From Protonemura montana (Eukaryota > Arthropoda > Insecta > Plecoptera > Nemouridae): a stretch of 64,000 nt of DNA. This document shows positions 29,040-39,834 of the stretch, one piece after another (position 1 is the first letter of the stretch; the number at the start of each line of letters is the position of its first letter). Location of the stretch: the NCBI GenBank assembly GCA_947568835.1, contig OX387605.1:9552418-9616417 (forward strand). Direction: 5' to 3'. A program made the position numbers and the translations under genes. The notes under the pieces were generated by a model that had not been told where the DNA came from, ran no database searches, and worked only from the letters and a program-made list of their open reading frames with translations.

Positions 29040-29335
29040 GCACGTTAAATTCGCCTGACACAGGCAACGAGGCAGGCGCGCAGGAACGCGCGAGCTGTGA
29101 TCCTGAATCCTCGAACACCCGTCACCGACTGAACCTCGTCGACTCGCGAGACCGAGCGCCGAGTCGGCGTAAGACTCTGCCGCCGTTGCCGCCGTGCAGG
29201 TATATCTATATCTATTAAATAACCAACGTCTGAGATCCTCACAAGTGCTCTCCGAGTCGCTTCTTGGAGCAGTTTCAAGGCCTCTTGCCCTTGCGGCCCG
29301 GGCCCGGTGAGGAGTGACTAGCAATTGGGGCCATA
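29040..29335. other. GC/CpG-rich island without recognised gene
   Basis: High CpG density with open frames on the minus strand in two frames (29045-29278 and 29025-29324), both low-complexity Arg/Ala-rich. Around 29285-29335 there is GCGGCCCGGGCCCGGTGAGG. It might be a promoter or 5' exon, but no domain or splice pair is convincing. Confidence 0.3.
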
Positions 29336-29788
29336 CCTGGCCTCACCGTGGCCAACCCGTATTGCTCTGAAAAATACAGTGAAAAGTGTTGAACAAAGTA
29401 ATTATTTTTGAAAATCAACTTTTTCATTTTTTTTTAATTTATTTTTACTGATCGTTAGCTTTGACATTTAAACATTGTAGCCAAGCGATGCAAGTACCCA
29501 TACAATAACAATGGTAAATAAATTAGAGAGAGATGACGGTAATTATATTTAAAAATCCAGCAGAATAAGATAGGATGCAACGTGACTGTGTTGATTGGCA
29601 AGATTGGCAAGAAAACTGAATGCGTTTACGGTTTAAGATGCACAATACCTAAAATTGGCGAAGGCATGAAGAACATGACCAAGGCATGTGTGGTTTCATA
29701 GAATAAGAATTTCTGATGGGTAGGCCGTAAGCGGACCTTTTAACAGTGAAGACTACGGGACCAATGTAACCAAAATAGTGGCCGGTTT

Positions 29789-29812
29789 GGGGGGGGGGGG
29801 GGGGGGGGGGGG
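29789..29812. repeat. Poly-G tract, 24 bases
   Basis: Uninterrupted G run in otherwise AT-rich sequence. Confidence 0.9.
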
Positions 29813-30860
29813 TCAAGATAATTTGTAGATCAAACAAAAAAGTAGCGTTCACGTTTGCTATCGTACACAGAATTGTCATACTTTTTGTGAAATAACGAGA
29901 AGTCTTGATTTTTTAGTGCGACGCTCATTCAGTTCAAAGTCTTTTACTCACTTTACCCCACCTTGCCCAACACAGAATTTGAACACTCTTTAAGTAAGTT
30001 TCATTTACAGCAGAAAAGGTTGATCTTGAGCCCGTTTGCCACTTGTGTATTTAATATTTTTTATTGAAATGTTGAGTAAAGTCACTTGCTTTTTACATTG
30101 GAGGCCAAACATTTCATCACAGGCTGACGCAGCCGTACTTTACACGCTTCTTTTTCTAATAAATTAACCGGTAGAATAGTACAAGTTAGTGGGGTTTGGC
30201 CACGCTGTCAACCATATTATTTAGTTGACACTACACTAAAATATAAACTAATACTATTAAACATTAGACTAACACAAGGAATGCCGCATGCGTAACCAGA
30301 TGCGTAGCTACCTAGTCTGTGAGTTCATATTAACGCTGAGAGTATCGTTCATATCGTTCGCGCTCGCAGGAATGCAACCTGCACAGCAATGTCATGCAGA
30401 GAGGGGTGGGGTAGAAGCGAGCTGTGCACACACACAGTGCACGGCATGACCACAATCGCACATTAAAAGCATCGACTCCCGGTGGAAATGGAACGGCGCA
30501 TCTTTTAAAAATTTAATTTAAGAAAATAATGAAAAAGCAACTGCCGCTGAGATATTTCTGGGAAAAAATAAAATTATTTGGTTCGGAGAAGTAAACATTA
30601 AAAAAACATTCAGTTAAATGTCTTGAAGATGTCTGGGTGGGCAATGCTTACCCTGTCTACCCTTGATTGCACGCCCCTGGTGGGACGCTGTCATTTAAAG
30701 CGTTGGCGGCTTAGGACGCTGCTTCCACCTAGCGGCGTGAATCTGAACGGACACCGGCCGATAAAAACGTAGACAACGTAAAAACAATACTGAAAAATTC
30801 ACATTTTCATAAAATTGAATAAATCCTTCACGTTGACCATCGGTATCCAAAAATATCAGC

Positions 30861-30866
30861 TTTATT
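30861..30866 (-). terminator. Candidate polyadenylation signal of the zinc-finger gene
   Basis: TTTATT on the plus strand is AATAAA on the minus strand. It is the first canonical hexamer I find downstream of the stop at 31402, which would give a 3' UTR of about 540 bases. That UTR would include the truncated SINE-like copy at 31291-31380. No cleavage-site evidence is available. Confidence 0.35.
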
Positions 30867-31290
30867 AATCATGTTTTTACTTAATGACTGCATAATTGTG
30901 TGTAAACGGTATCTAATCAAATGTTTAACGTTAAGTACAAAAGAAATTAAATGTTTTAGAAAGGTAGCAATACAATATTATTATATTCAAATTCATATTT
31001 AAAAATGAGAGACAGTAATGCCATCCAGTTCTTAAGACTCAATCTGCAAATTGTAAAATGCTTGGGGATTATGCTTGGTGGCTATTATGAATATTCCATA
31101 TGGTAGGCATGGTAAGTACCTACCATAGAAAAATATTAGGATTAAAATTATGTTTCACAGAACAGCACCAGATAAATTGGGTGTTACAAACCATCGTATA
31201 AAATATTGGTTAATCTAACATCCCCTAAATGTTAATGGAAACACAAGTAGATACATTCATAGGCGAGCAGTAGAAAAACATCGCTACTTT

Positions 31291-31380
31291 GAGAAATCTT
31301 ATTTAAATCGCAAATGCTTGCAACAGGCAGAGTATTTTATAATTACCTCTCAAATGGTGCCCTGGTTGGACACCACTTAG
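31291..31380 (-). mobile_element. Truncated SINE-like repeat, second copy
   Basis: This segment matches the body of the repeat at 34703-34875: both share GAAATCTTATTTAAAT, GCAAA.GCTTGCAA and GTATTTTAT in the same order. The tRNA-like head is largely deleted here, leaving only the outer TTGGACAC and GGTGCCC ends. It lies immediately downstream of the zinc-finger stop codon, probably inside the 3' UTR. Confidence 0.55.
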
Positions 31381-31401
31381 TAGTTCTTAATAATAGCATC
31401 A

Positions 31402-34400
31402 CTACTTGTTTTTTTCTTGCTGGTTCATACGCAAAAAAGCCATGCCATGGGTTCTGAAGTGATTGTTCAAACTCAGAGAATCAGCACACACTTTATAGCA
31501 AATTTTACATTGATTTTCCAGCAAAACCATTGGCACGTTTTCAGTTTTTCGTTTCTCAAGTCTCTCTAGCTCATTTATGTTTATATCTATCAATTCTTTA
31601 TCACAGCAGTCATTCTCTTTGATGTATGCGTCAACATCCTTGATTGTATGGTTGATAATCAAGTGCTTGGCAAACGTAGTTTTTACAACAAAACATATCC
31701 CACATTCCATGCATTGGAAAGTGTTGTCATCTGTTCGATGAGTTAAAATATGTTCTCTAAAAGCTTCACTATCATTGCTAGCGTACGAACAACCAGGTTT
31801 TAAGCAATGTAAGTTGTTTGACCGAAAATCAACTGTAGGGATATCAATACCAGATCCCATAACCTTGTATTCACTGACAGCATTTGAATAGTATGCTTTC
31901 AAATCAGTGGCATGGAGACTTTTCTGTTTTGATTCTTGAACACCTTTTCTTTTCTTCACAAAGCCATTGCGTTGTTTTTGTGGAGTTATGGGTTCGGCTT
32001 CCCTATCTTGGTTTGCCGTTTTAGTACTCTTCCTGTCAAGAGTTCGCCGCCTGCTTCGAATTGGGAGCCTCTCCTTCAGTTTTGGCTGGTAGCCGATAAG
32101 TTCCCTGCAGTCAAAATCTGGATCGGTGCTACTTCCTCGCTTTCGCTTGCGCTTGTATGCAGGTCCGGAGTCTGACGACGAGTCTGACAGAAGATCATTT
32201 TCAATAGGAACTGGTTTCTTGTTGATGCTGGTATTAGTCAACATTTTTGGTGGTGATTTTAATTGAGTTATGCCATTTATTAAAGTTCTTGCAGTGCCAA
32301 TTTGTTGCTGTTGCATGGCACGGTTCTTTACGTTCAATAAACATTCATCGTCAGAGTCTACAACAGACACTATTTCCCAGCTCTTTCTTGGAAACACTGC
32401 AGCTTCCTTCCGATTGGTGTTGGCCAATCGCCGCGGAGAGATGGCTAGGGGTTTCTGTTTCTTCAACAGTGGTGGAGTGTCTTCAAGTTTAGCACAATTC
32501 CTGGATGACACCCCCACTATTGAACTCGTCATAGATTGCTCGTCAGATTCAATGTCCTTATCCGAACCTGAAGTTGATATCTCACCGTGAGAGGTAACTG
32601 TGTCACCAAAACCACGCTTTATCTGACCAAGTTTATATTTCCCCTGATGAACGTTCCTAAAGTGAATTTTTAACGCATCATTTTTTCTGTCGTAGGCAAT
32701 CAACTCTTTGCAAATCGTACATTGATGCATCTTCACCAAAAGAACGTCGGCTTCGTTGACCGGGTCGTCATGAAAAAGTTCGTGTGAACAGTTGTCAAGT
32801 TGTGACACAAGTATGGATTCTCCGAGACCAGGAATCGCTTTATTGACCTTGGGTGTGGTATGGCCGGCCCTTTGTTTATCCTTATTGTAATGACCTTGCC
32901 CGCTGCTCTCTGAGAGAGGTTCTGGTGAAGGAGTAAGTGGCATTCTCACGATATTACGAAATCCCCTGCCTGATGCAGAAGATTGTTGTGCTTGGAAATT
33001 TATTTTTGATTCTATTCGATGCACAACAATATTGCTTTTAGATTTCAAAATGTCTAGTGCTTGCTTTGTTCTACCGTTTGTTATTTCAGATGTGTCTCTC
33101 TCCTGAGAGCGTGGCGAAGAGATGCTTTCTTCTGTTGTTGCTTTACTGGAGTTAGTATGTAAATACAAGCAGGACGTAATATGTTTTTTGAATTGACAAA
33201 ACTCTTCACAGGAATAGGAACAGCTAGCATGCGGACATTGGTAAACAATGTTCAATGCACTCTTATCATTCGAGTGGGACAGCAAATGAGCCTTCAGCTG
33301 ACAATGAGGGACCTCAGTGCCGCAAAGGTCGCAGCTTTTTAAAATGTTGAACTCAGTTTTGCTGAAATGGCCAGAAGTGCCAACCATTCGATTCAGTTGC
33401 GGGAAATGACGAGATGAAAAGTGTTCTTGTAATTTCCTACGGTCCTTGAAAATTAAAGCGCACTTGTGGCATTCATACCGGAGAATTTTGTGCCTGTGGA
33501 AACAGACATTTGAAATGTGATTCCAAAACCTGTCCCAGATAGGGAAACTGATGCAGCATTCTGGGCACATTAAGGTGCCCACTTTCGTGTGAATACGTTT
33601 GTGTGCTCTCAAGCTGCACTTAGTGGGCAAAATTAAATTGCAAAATTCACACGAATTCCATTTTTTTTCGTTGCTTCTTGGGATGTTAAAATGTTCTTGT
33701 AAAGTGCAAGTTAAATTGGCTTTACATTCTGGACAGGCAGTACACACATTTTGGTTGGCTTTAGTGGTGGAACAAGGGTCGTTTGCCTCGCGGTATTCGG
33801 TGAGAGTGAAGTACGGCATCATGCTCTCTGGGATCGGGCGAGTTGTGACTTCTAGTGCGCTTAACTCCTGTTCGTTCAGCTCGAGGTTGTGCATGCGTAA
33901 ATGACCGAGAAAGTTGCAGCGGTTATAGAACACCAAATCTCGATTGCATTCACGGCAATTGTACTTGATTTGCACACTGCATCGGTCTTTATGGACCTTG
34001 AAGCTGGACTGCAAGACAAATCTGCAAATGTAACGTAAATAAGTATCAATAAAATGTTGCGGTTTTTTTTAGAAGATCATTTAATATAGGGAAGAATTTG
34101 AGAGGTTGCCAACCAAGAGTTAGATATGAAGATGGTGAAAGGGTCAGTATCTCAAAAAAAAAAAATGCAAAGCGGTATGTTTCCTTTTCACCTATTTTCC
34201 GATCTGAATTGATACATAAATATAAAAGCACCAGGTGAGAATCTGGCGATGGCAAAAACCTGTGGGATGACAGAAAAGATGGACACCATTGGGAAAAGTT
34301 TGTGCCACCATTTGAAATGCTCAAGAGCCGGCACAGCTAGATTGTATAGATGCGCATTAAATGGGTTGGGTTTGGCAGTCACACTTTGCACTGAATGAAC

Positions 34401-34568
34401 TTACTTCTCATTGCAATCTTCACAGGTGTACAAGGAAATTATTTCATCTGGACCAGTATTGAAGCCAGGACCTCTATGAATATTAGGCGAGCGAGGCATA
34501 CACACCGGCACAAATAATTGCTGGATCGTGGAATCTGCCAGATCATTAATATACTTTGCATCTGACAT
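31402..34568 (-). CDS. Multi-C2H2 zinc-finger protein, ZNF592/ZNF687/ZNF532 (row)-like; CDS join(31402..34021,34405..34568)
   Basis: Probable nuclear DNA- or chromatin-binding protein of 927 residues. The start ATG at 34568 opens MSDAKYIND; the stop TAG is at 31404-31402. I see about eleven fingers. Finger 1 is C49/C52/H65/C69 (C2HC) and is assembled across the intron. Finger 2 is C77/C80/H95/H99. Others begin near residues 179, 207, 239, 285, 317 and 489, with three at the C-terminus near 794, 825 and 892. A partial CxxC motif lies at 151-154. Residues 515-790 look disordered, with acidic stretches and basic clusters (KRKRKRG, RSRRRTLDRK) that could be nuclear localisation signals. The pair of N-terminal fingers with FYNRC between them, followed by RPIPESMMPYF, resembles from memory the vertebrate ZNF592/687/532 family and insect 'row', chromatin-associated regulators. 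That family call is inference; the zinc-finger class is certain. No other gene lies close by. The gene is flanked by SINE-like copies and an inverted-repeat element. Confidence 0.93.
34022..34404 (-). other. Phase-2 intron of the zinc-finger gene
   Basis: On the minus strand the donor reads GAGAA|GTAAGT (exon ends at 34405) and the acceptor reads TTACATTTGCAG|A (exon resumes at 34021). Splicing joins AA to A to make Lys55, and the text then reads CNEKFVLQSSFKVH, completing a CX2CX12HX3C finger. An alternative AG eleven bases further downstream (TTGTCTTGCAG) would shift the frame, so the 34021 acceptor is the only in-frame choice of the two. The intron is 383 bp and AT-rich, without visible repeats. 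Confidence 0.88.
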
Positions 34569-34592
34569 TGTGCTTAAATAAAATCGTTGTCG
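34569..34592 (-). other. 5' UTR part of the first coding exon, with upstream splice acceptor
   Basis: Just upstream of the start codon the minus strand reads TTTTGTTTTGTTTCAG|CGACAACG, a good polypyrimidine tract and acceptor. This implies that the coding exon begins at 34592 with a 24-base leader and that at least one non-coding exon lies further upstream. A candidate is a 36-bp segment at 35869-35904 (minus), with an acceptor-like CACTACAG before it and GTAAGT after it; that part is weak. Confidence 0.45.
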
Positions 34593-34702
34593 CTGAAACA
34601 AAACAAAAGCGTTGTTAGAAAATTTCTAGTAAGCATGGACAGAAGAAATTTTTGTCACAATTTGTGAGATAATAAGTTCTAATTACGGTATCTGGTTTTT
34701 AG

Positions 34703-34875
34703 ATGAAATCTTATTTAAATTGCAAACGCTTGCAATGCACGGGGTATTTTATTATTATGAACACTATAACCGTCTCAAAAATTGGTGCCCAAATGGAGAC
34801 TCGAACGCCGATCTCCACCTATCGCGGGTGTTTCTCTAACCCACTGAGCTATTTGGACACTTGCTTTTTGAGACG
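34703..34875 (-). mobile_element. tRNA-derived SINE-like element
   Basis: Read on the minus strand from 34862, the head is tRNA-like. A 7-bp acceptor stem GTGTCCA/TGGGCAC pairs fully with one G-T wobble. An A-box-like TAGCTCAGTGGGTTAGA, a CACC/GGTG anticodon-type stem and a B-box-like GCGTTCGAGTC follow. The T stem does not pair and the base before the anticodon is not T, so it is not a functional tRNA. An AT-rich body (TAAATAAGATTTC end) follows, and it recurs at 31291-31380. The outer GAGACG/CGTCTC words form a short inverted repeat around the head. The call as a SINE is inference from a tRNA-like head plus a repeated body. Confidence 0.55.
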
Positions 34876-34920
34876 ATTTTAGTGTATTTGATGAGAATGA
34901 AGGATTTCCAAGGAGTAGAA

Positions 34921-35345
34921 CCGTTGAGTGTAGGTCTTAGGTATAGAAACAACGTCAATGTTACTGTCTTTGCGTGAAATATGGCCGCCAAATGACTTTT
35001 TTAGTGACAAAAATGCAGAGTACCGGAACATTACGTTAAGTGGAGCCACTGTCGTAAGAAATTTAACTTCGATATTTCTCGTAGGTTAACTCGCTTTTGT
35101 GGCTTTTCATGCTCAAAAGATCTCTATCAATGTTTACCTCAACGATTGATATACTCGTAACGATTTTCAAAAGCGAGTAACCTACGATAAATATCGAAAT
35201 AAAATTTCATACGACAGTGGCTCCACTTAACGTGACGTTCCGGTACTCTGCATTTTTGTTGGTAAGGTAGTCATTTGGCGGCCATATTTCACGCAGAGAC
35301 TGTAACATTAACGTTGTTTCTCTACCTATAACCTACACTCAACGG
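34921..35345. mobile_element. 425-bp inverted-repeat (MITE-like) element with TAGAA target duplication
   Basis: The left arm begins CCGTTGAGTGTAGGT and the right arm ends ACCTACACTCAACGG. The arms stay complementary for about 185 bases at roughly 90% identity, including the blocks ATATGGCCGCCAAATGACT and GTGGAGCCACTGTCG. A short loop lies near 35105-35160. TAGAA flanks the element at 34916-34920 and 35346-35350; depending on where the terminus is drawn, the duplication can be read as 5 to 7 bases. It has no coding capacity. It lies upstream of the zinc-finger gene, possibly within a 5' UTR intron. The superfamily cannot be assigned from the ends alone. Confidence 0.85.
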
Positions 35346-35350
35346 TAGAA

Positions 35351-37399
35351 CCAATGTTTTGTTGTTATTTTGACACAACAAGATGCAGAAGTTGACCAAT
35401 GGTAGCCTCCAGTGCGTGCCCCGCGTTTAACATGGAGACAAAATAACTTGTACAATTATTAACCTCTAGGCAAGAAAATGGCAACAAGTTTAAGATTTCA
35501 TATTTTCACAATTATTTTAGAGAAATTGAAACATATTTTTGATATGAGAATTCACCCAATTGGTCTCAAAATACTCACTTCACTAAACCCAAAAAGACCT
35601 TGCCAACAAGCCTAATTAGAATCTGGGAACACAAATTCCATAACCTTAAGATGCAGAGCTCACATAAGTAGCAGAATTGGAGCATAAATCCAGAATATAT
35701 CTGATGGCATGCACAAGGTGATCTAGGTAGGTCTTATGGCAAAATACTGCAAGTTGATTCTTTTAACTTCATTAAGATGCTTAAAGTGGGTTTTTCATTG
35801 TTGATCTTTATTTTACTGATGAAGTTTTGATCTGTAAGATTTAAAATAAATTTTGAAAGCAGACTTACGAGATTAACGTCAGATCTCGGACAGGTTGGTG
35901 GTGCCTGTAGTGATAGATTAGTAGGTAGTTTGCAGGGCTAGAAACAGAATTTAATTTGATGTAAGTATATCAGAAAGCATCTACAAAATATAGCATTATT
36001 TGGATGAGGACCGGAATTAATAATTGAAACCAAAAAGGAATAATTAACGGTACTACGAATTCTTTGGTCTGATTGGTCGTTGGTTTTCGAGTTTTAACTA
36101 AAATATAATTTATCATTCTGGAGTGAAGATGGGGCTACTATGTGTGTTGAGTGTCTTTACAGCACTTAGTAATTTGACTCAATCCTTTTTTTTTAATTAT
36201 ATGACTAAATATTATTCTAATAATAATTTGTGGTAGATCCAAGTTGGTTGTGTGCAGAATGGAAAGAATGACAGCTGGGCATGTCAAAGAGAAGTCTATG
36301 CTTTACCTAGACACAAAAAGCTGAAAAATCACGATATTTTATTTTCCATAATATGTAGTTTAACCATTCAATGTGAATATCTCAATACTTGCCGATCCCA
36401 CGCTTCATGGCATTCCGTTCCATAATACGGCCATTTTGCGCCCTTGCTCTCTAGCCAGCTGATCTGGGGTTGAAGGTTGGTGGGTGGTTTGGCGGTAATT
36501 CAAAATAAAACACAATTACAAGTTATTCAATCACTGTCAAAGTATTTTGTGAAATTTTGTACACATACTTAAAATATTAACTACTGAAGAAAGAGGTAGG
36601 TCGTCTCAAAAGAACACCGCAGGCACACCAATCTAATTTGGCCGCATAAGAAAACAGCTGCAAATTTTGTGAGTAAAAGCTGTTTCCCTGTTTTGAGAAA
36701 CATTCCATTAAATTTTTATTTAGAATGAGTTTAGAAACTGGCAACTGTTAGATTGCTCTTTTACAATGAAATTATGTCATTTCAGTTAAGAGGGACTTAC
36801 AGATGTTTGTTTGTAAGGACAATTGTAAATTGCAGTAATGTAAAAATAAAGCTATTGCTAAATAAAAGACTATTATTATGGGAAAATATTTCAAAACGGA
36901 TTAATGTGAAATATGGCCGTTGTCATTGAGACAATGTGCAGGTGATCTGGATCTAGGTGTTATGGTGACAGGTCTTTGTGACCTGTGAGCAAAGCCTGTG
37001 AGTGGTTGCTTGAAAGCCGATATAAGTAAGTCCATTGCACATCTGTAATTCAATTCACTGATGCAGGCACTACATATGAAAAAAATTGCAGCGCCCAGAG
37101 AAAGAGCTGTCTCTTTTTGTTCAGCAGTAGTTTTCAATAGAGTTTTTTTAATTCATTTTAGATATTTGGTTGAGATTTGTCAGTATTGAGATGGAGTCTT
37201 GACCAGTCTCAAAACGAACATATATTATTGCAGAGCGGCTATGTAATCAAATTTGATTCACATTTTGCTATCTCTGATGAAAATTATTAACTTTTAAACG
37301 ACAGAAGACAACAATTTCTGTTAACTAGAACCTGCTGGGGCCAGACTCCTGGGGTCAGATCCTCAAAGAGGAGTTTAGGCTGAACACCGTACATTTGGG
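35351..37399. other. Non-coding stretch upstream of the zinc-finger gene
   Basis: AT-rich and likely to contain the 5' UTR exon(s) and promoter of the minus-strand zinc-finger gene; only the weak 36-bp exon candidate at 35869-35904 can be pointed to. No repeat was recognised. Confidence 0.45.
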
Positions 37400-37800
37400 G
37401 ATTTATTTTATTTTGTTATTTATTTATTTGTAGCAGTTTAATTACATAATGAAGTATATGATAATCATTGTCATAATATATGCAAGCATGCACATTATAA
37501 AACATTGTCTCGTTATTGGTAATTCTCTACAAACTCGTCAAATGAATAAAAAACATTACATAATAGAAACGTTTTGACAGAACGCTTGAATTCGCCACGA
37601 GAGACCAACGGAGAGACGCATGAAGTTGGACTAGCCGAAAACTTGTTAAACACTACAACTTCCCGAAGAAGAAGGTCTTGTTCGGTTCTTTGCAGGCGAT
37701 GTGTGGGTTTGTCCAGCTTCTTTGAGCCTCGTGTGAAGTGCTCGTGGATGGTGTTATGAGTTTGGAACAAGTTTCAGTGGTCCCTCACGAATAGTGAAGT
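37400..37800 (-). mobile_element. 5'-truncated non-LTR retrotransposon, 3' end
   Basis: The minus-strand reading frame ending at 37513 carries HEHFTRGSKKLDKPTHRL, then an FN..SA segment, then FKRSVKTFLLCNVFYSFDEF. That is the conserved end of non-LTR polymerases (H/TR motif, FN.LP, FKR.LK.FLL...FYS.DEF). After the stop, the minus strand runs into an A-rich (AAATA)n-type tail at 37433-37400. Upstream homology fades near 37800, and no reverse-transcriptase core is present. Confidence 0.72.
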
Positions 37801-38337
37801 TGTTATAACCACAGTAACCACAGTAAAAACCTCTATAATCTGAAAAAAAACATCTGTGATTGGCTGATCATCGTTAAGCAATGGAGGTTAACTTACAGTC
37901 TGCTATGTGGATCTGGCCTAGGTGTAAATATCAGGTTACGCTAGAGTTTTTGTTAAATGGACATAATACAGTTGGTAAGTGTGCTTATGTTATTCTATGT
38001 TTCTCGATTTGCATCACAAAGATATAGTTGGTTTACATCTGTTTATAATCACATTGTAGGCTGTTTTTTTACTTAGAACCTGTGCTAGCAGCGATAAATG
38101 AATGTCAAAAGTCATTCAGAAAACTCAAAGAACCTAATTTATTTATAAAATAAATAATGTATTCAGAGTATGTTCGAATATATAGTGTTTGACTGGTTAT
38201 AGCTAGTGTGATCTAAATAATTTCTTGCTGGCAACCTTACTCTTCATCGATTCTGTGTGAGTATTGTCGGCATACTCACGATACTTCATCAGCAATACTT
38301 GCAAAGTATTTGCAAAGTATTTGCAAGCTAACCAACG

Positions 38338-39491
38338 TCACCTGAGGAGTGATAAAAGGTACTGTGCTGGGACCAACCCTGTTTCTTGGCTTTATTTTTA
38401 TGTGGCAAGAAGTATTAAGTCACCTATGAGACTGTTTTCTGATGACCTGATCCTGATCCTGATCGTTATACACAACGTTGCTGACCAAACCACACTGCCA
38501 AAAAAAACTAAAAAAAAAACGCAGCTTCTTCGACCTACACCTTCATTACTTCCTTGCCAATAACCCATTCTATTACCTTAATGAATACCTCCAACAGACC
38601 TATAGCTTTTCAAGTTATCTTTCACTTCATTTATATCTAAACTACATTTTATTAAGGCCAAATAAATAAATAAATAAACAGACCTGGATCTTACATAGCT
38701 ATGGGTTGATCCAAATGGTCTAAATCTAAATGGTGATCTAATGCAGCCAAAACTACAGTACCTAATTATCATCATATAAAAAAAAACCCAATACCAACCA
38801 AATATCAGATAATTGGCAAGTGCTTCCCAAATTTAAAACCTGTAATTAACTGGGCATCACGCTAGCGTCAAACCTTTACCTGGTATTCTCACATTGACCA
38901 AATGATGGCTAAGGCGAGAAGTCGTTGTATTTTTTAATGCAAAATTTTATAGGTAGTCATCCTCTTACAAAAAAAAAATGCATTCAAGTGTCTCCTCCAT
39001 CCCCTTTTAAAATAATGCTGCGGAATCTGAGACCAGCACTCAGCCGCTCTCATTAGATCCCTCGATATGATACAACAAAAGGTAGCATGATATTAACTGG
39101 CATTGAAGATAGAGTAAGACAAAAGACTGCCCAGCTGTGAATGTCACTGTGCTTATGAGGGAGTTAGATTGGGATCAGCTCAGCATGTGTCGACTCCGGG
39201 TGAGTCTCCGTTACCTCTCCAAAGCCATCTCCGGTCAACCCGCATGTCAGGATCTTGCGAGGTAAATTGTACCAGAAAAGTTCACCAGGGGAAGGGATAA
39301 TTCAAGTAAGGTCTATCTGAAGCGCTACCGGCGCTACCATACAAGTGCTGGTTACTTCTCTTTCCTCGGCAGAGCCTTTAGAGTCTGGAAAAGGTTTGCA
39401 AAAGACACCATGAAAAATATACAGAACATCGGTGATTTAAACTTGATGTTGAGGTCTTTTCTAATTACATATCTAGAAAAAAAACATTAGC
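38338..39491 (+). pseudogene. Degenerate non-LTR retrotransposon reverse transcriptase, 3' half
   Basis: Several landmarks of a non-LTR (Jockey/CR1-like) reverse transcriptase occur in order but in different frames. First is GVIKGTVLGPTLFL at about 38347-38388. Next is MRLFSDDLIL, the YxDD-equivalent catalytic box with SDD, at 38425-38455. Then come LGITLASNL and WYSHIDQMMAKA at 38850-38915. SLDMIQQKVA lies at about 39058-39087. The typical tail LDWDQLSMCRLRVSLRYL starts at about 39163, and SSKVYLKRYRRY to FRVWKRF runs up to a stop near 39490. Frameshifts, in-frame stops and a foreign AT-rich stretch with (AAAT)n near 38660-38690 break it. The 5' portion (endonuclease, ORF1) is absent. It is not functional. 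Confidence 0.8.
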
Positions 39492-39760
39492 AACCACTGG
39501 AAGACAGTTTCTAAGTTGATACCAAAATATAAATATGTTATGATATTTTTCTTAAAAAATCAAAATTCAGCCCAATACAAATTTTAATGTACAAATCATT
39601 CAAAATTAATTGCTAAATATTTACATATGGAAGTAAAATAATTTGAAAATCTCCTTGAAAGGGTATTAGCCTCTTGTTCATCCCACCGGCACCAGCGTCG
39701 TCTCTTCAAGTGTCATCTAGCAAGGCTTCCCGTTGCCTCGCAAATTTGAATTTTATACTC

Positions 39761-39797
39761 GTGACCATGTGACCAATCACGTGACCAATCACGTGAC
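39761..39797. promoter_or_regulatory. Tandem CCAAT / E-box (CACGTG) cluster
   Basis: The 12-base unit GTGACCAATCAC is repeated twice at 39769-39792 and followed by GTGAC. This creates two CACGTG E-boxes (39778-39783 and 39790-39795), one CATGTG (39766-39771) and two CCAAT boxes (39773-39777 and 39785-39789) at a 12-bp spacing. Palindromic GTCACGTGAC-type sites are bound by bHLH-zip factors (USF, Max, TFEB/Mitf). The helical-turn spacing and the nearby exon-like segment suggest a promoter; this is inference. Confidence 0.4.
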
Positions 39798-39834
39798 GCC
39801 GTTATACCTGCTCATTCAAACTTTCGGGTCACAC

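Larger units (their letters stand above)
24997..31290. other. Mostly non-coding stretch
   Basis: Contains the AGGATC repeat, two poly-G tracts, the unassigned 198-codon frame and the CpG-rich patch listed separately. Otherwise AT-rich, without recognised features. Confidence 0.5.

Noticed and set aside
31936..33904. Plus-strand frames of 79-106 codons
   Set aside because: They lie opposite the zinc-finger exon, whose Cys/His pattern fixes the true frame.
34785..34862. Functional tRNA gene
   Set aside because: The acceptor stem pairs and A/B-box-like words are present, but the T stem does not pair, the base before the anticodon is not T, and the body is repeated elsewhere; a SINE-like repeat fits better.
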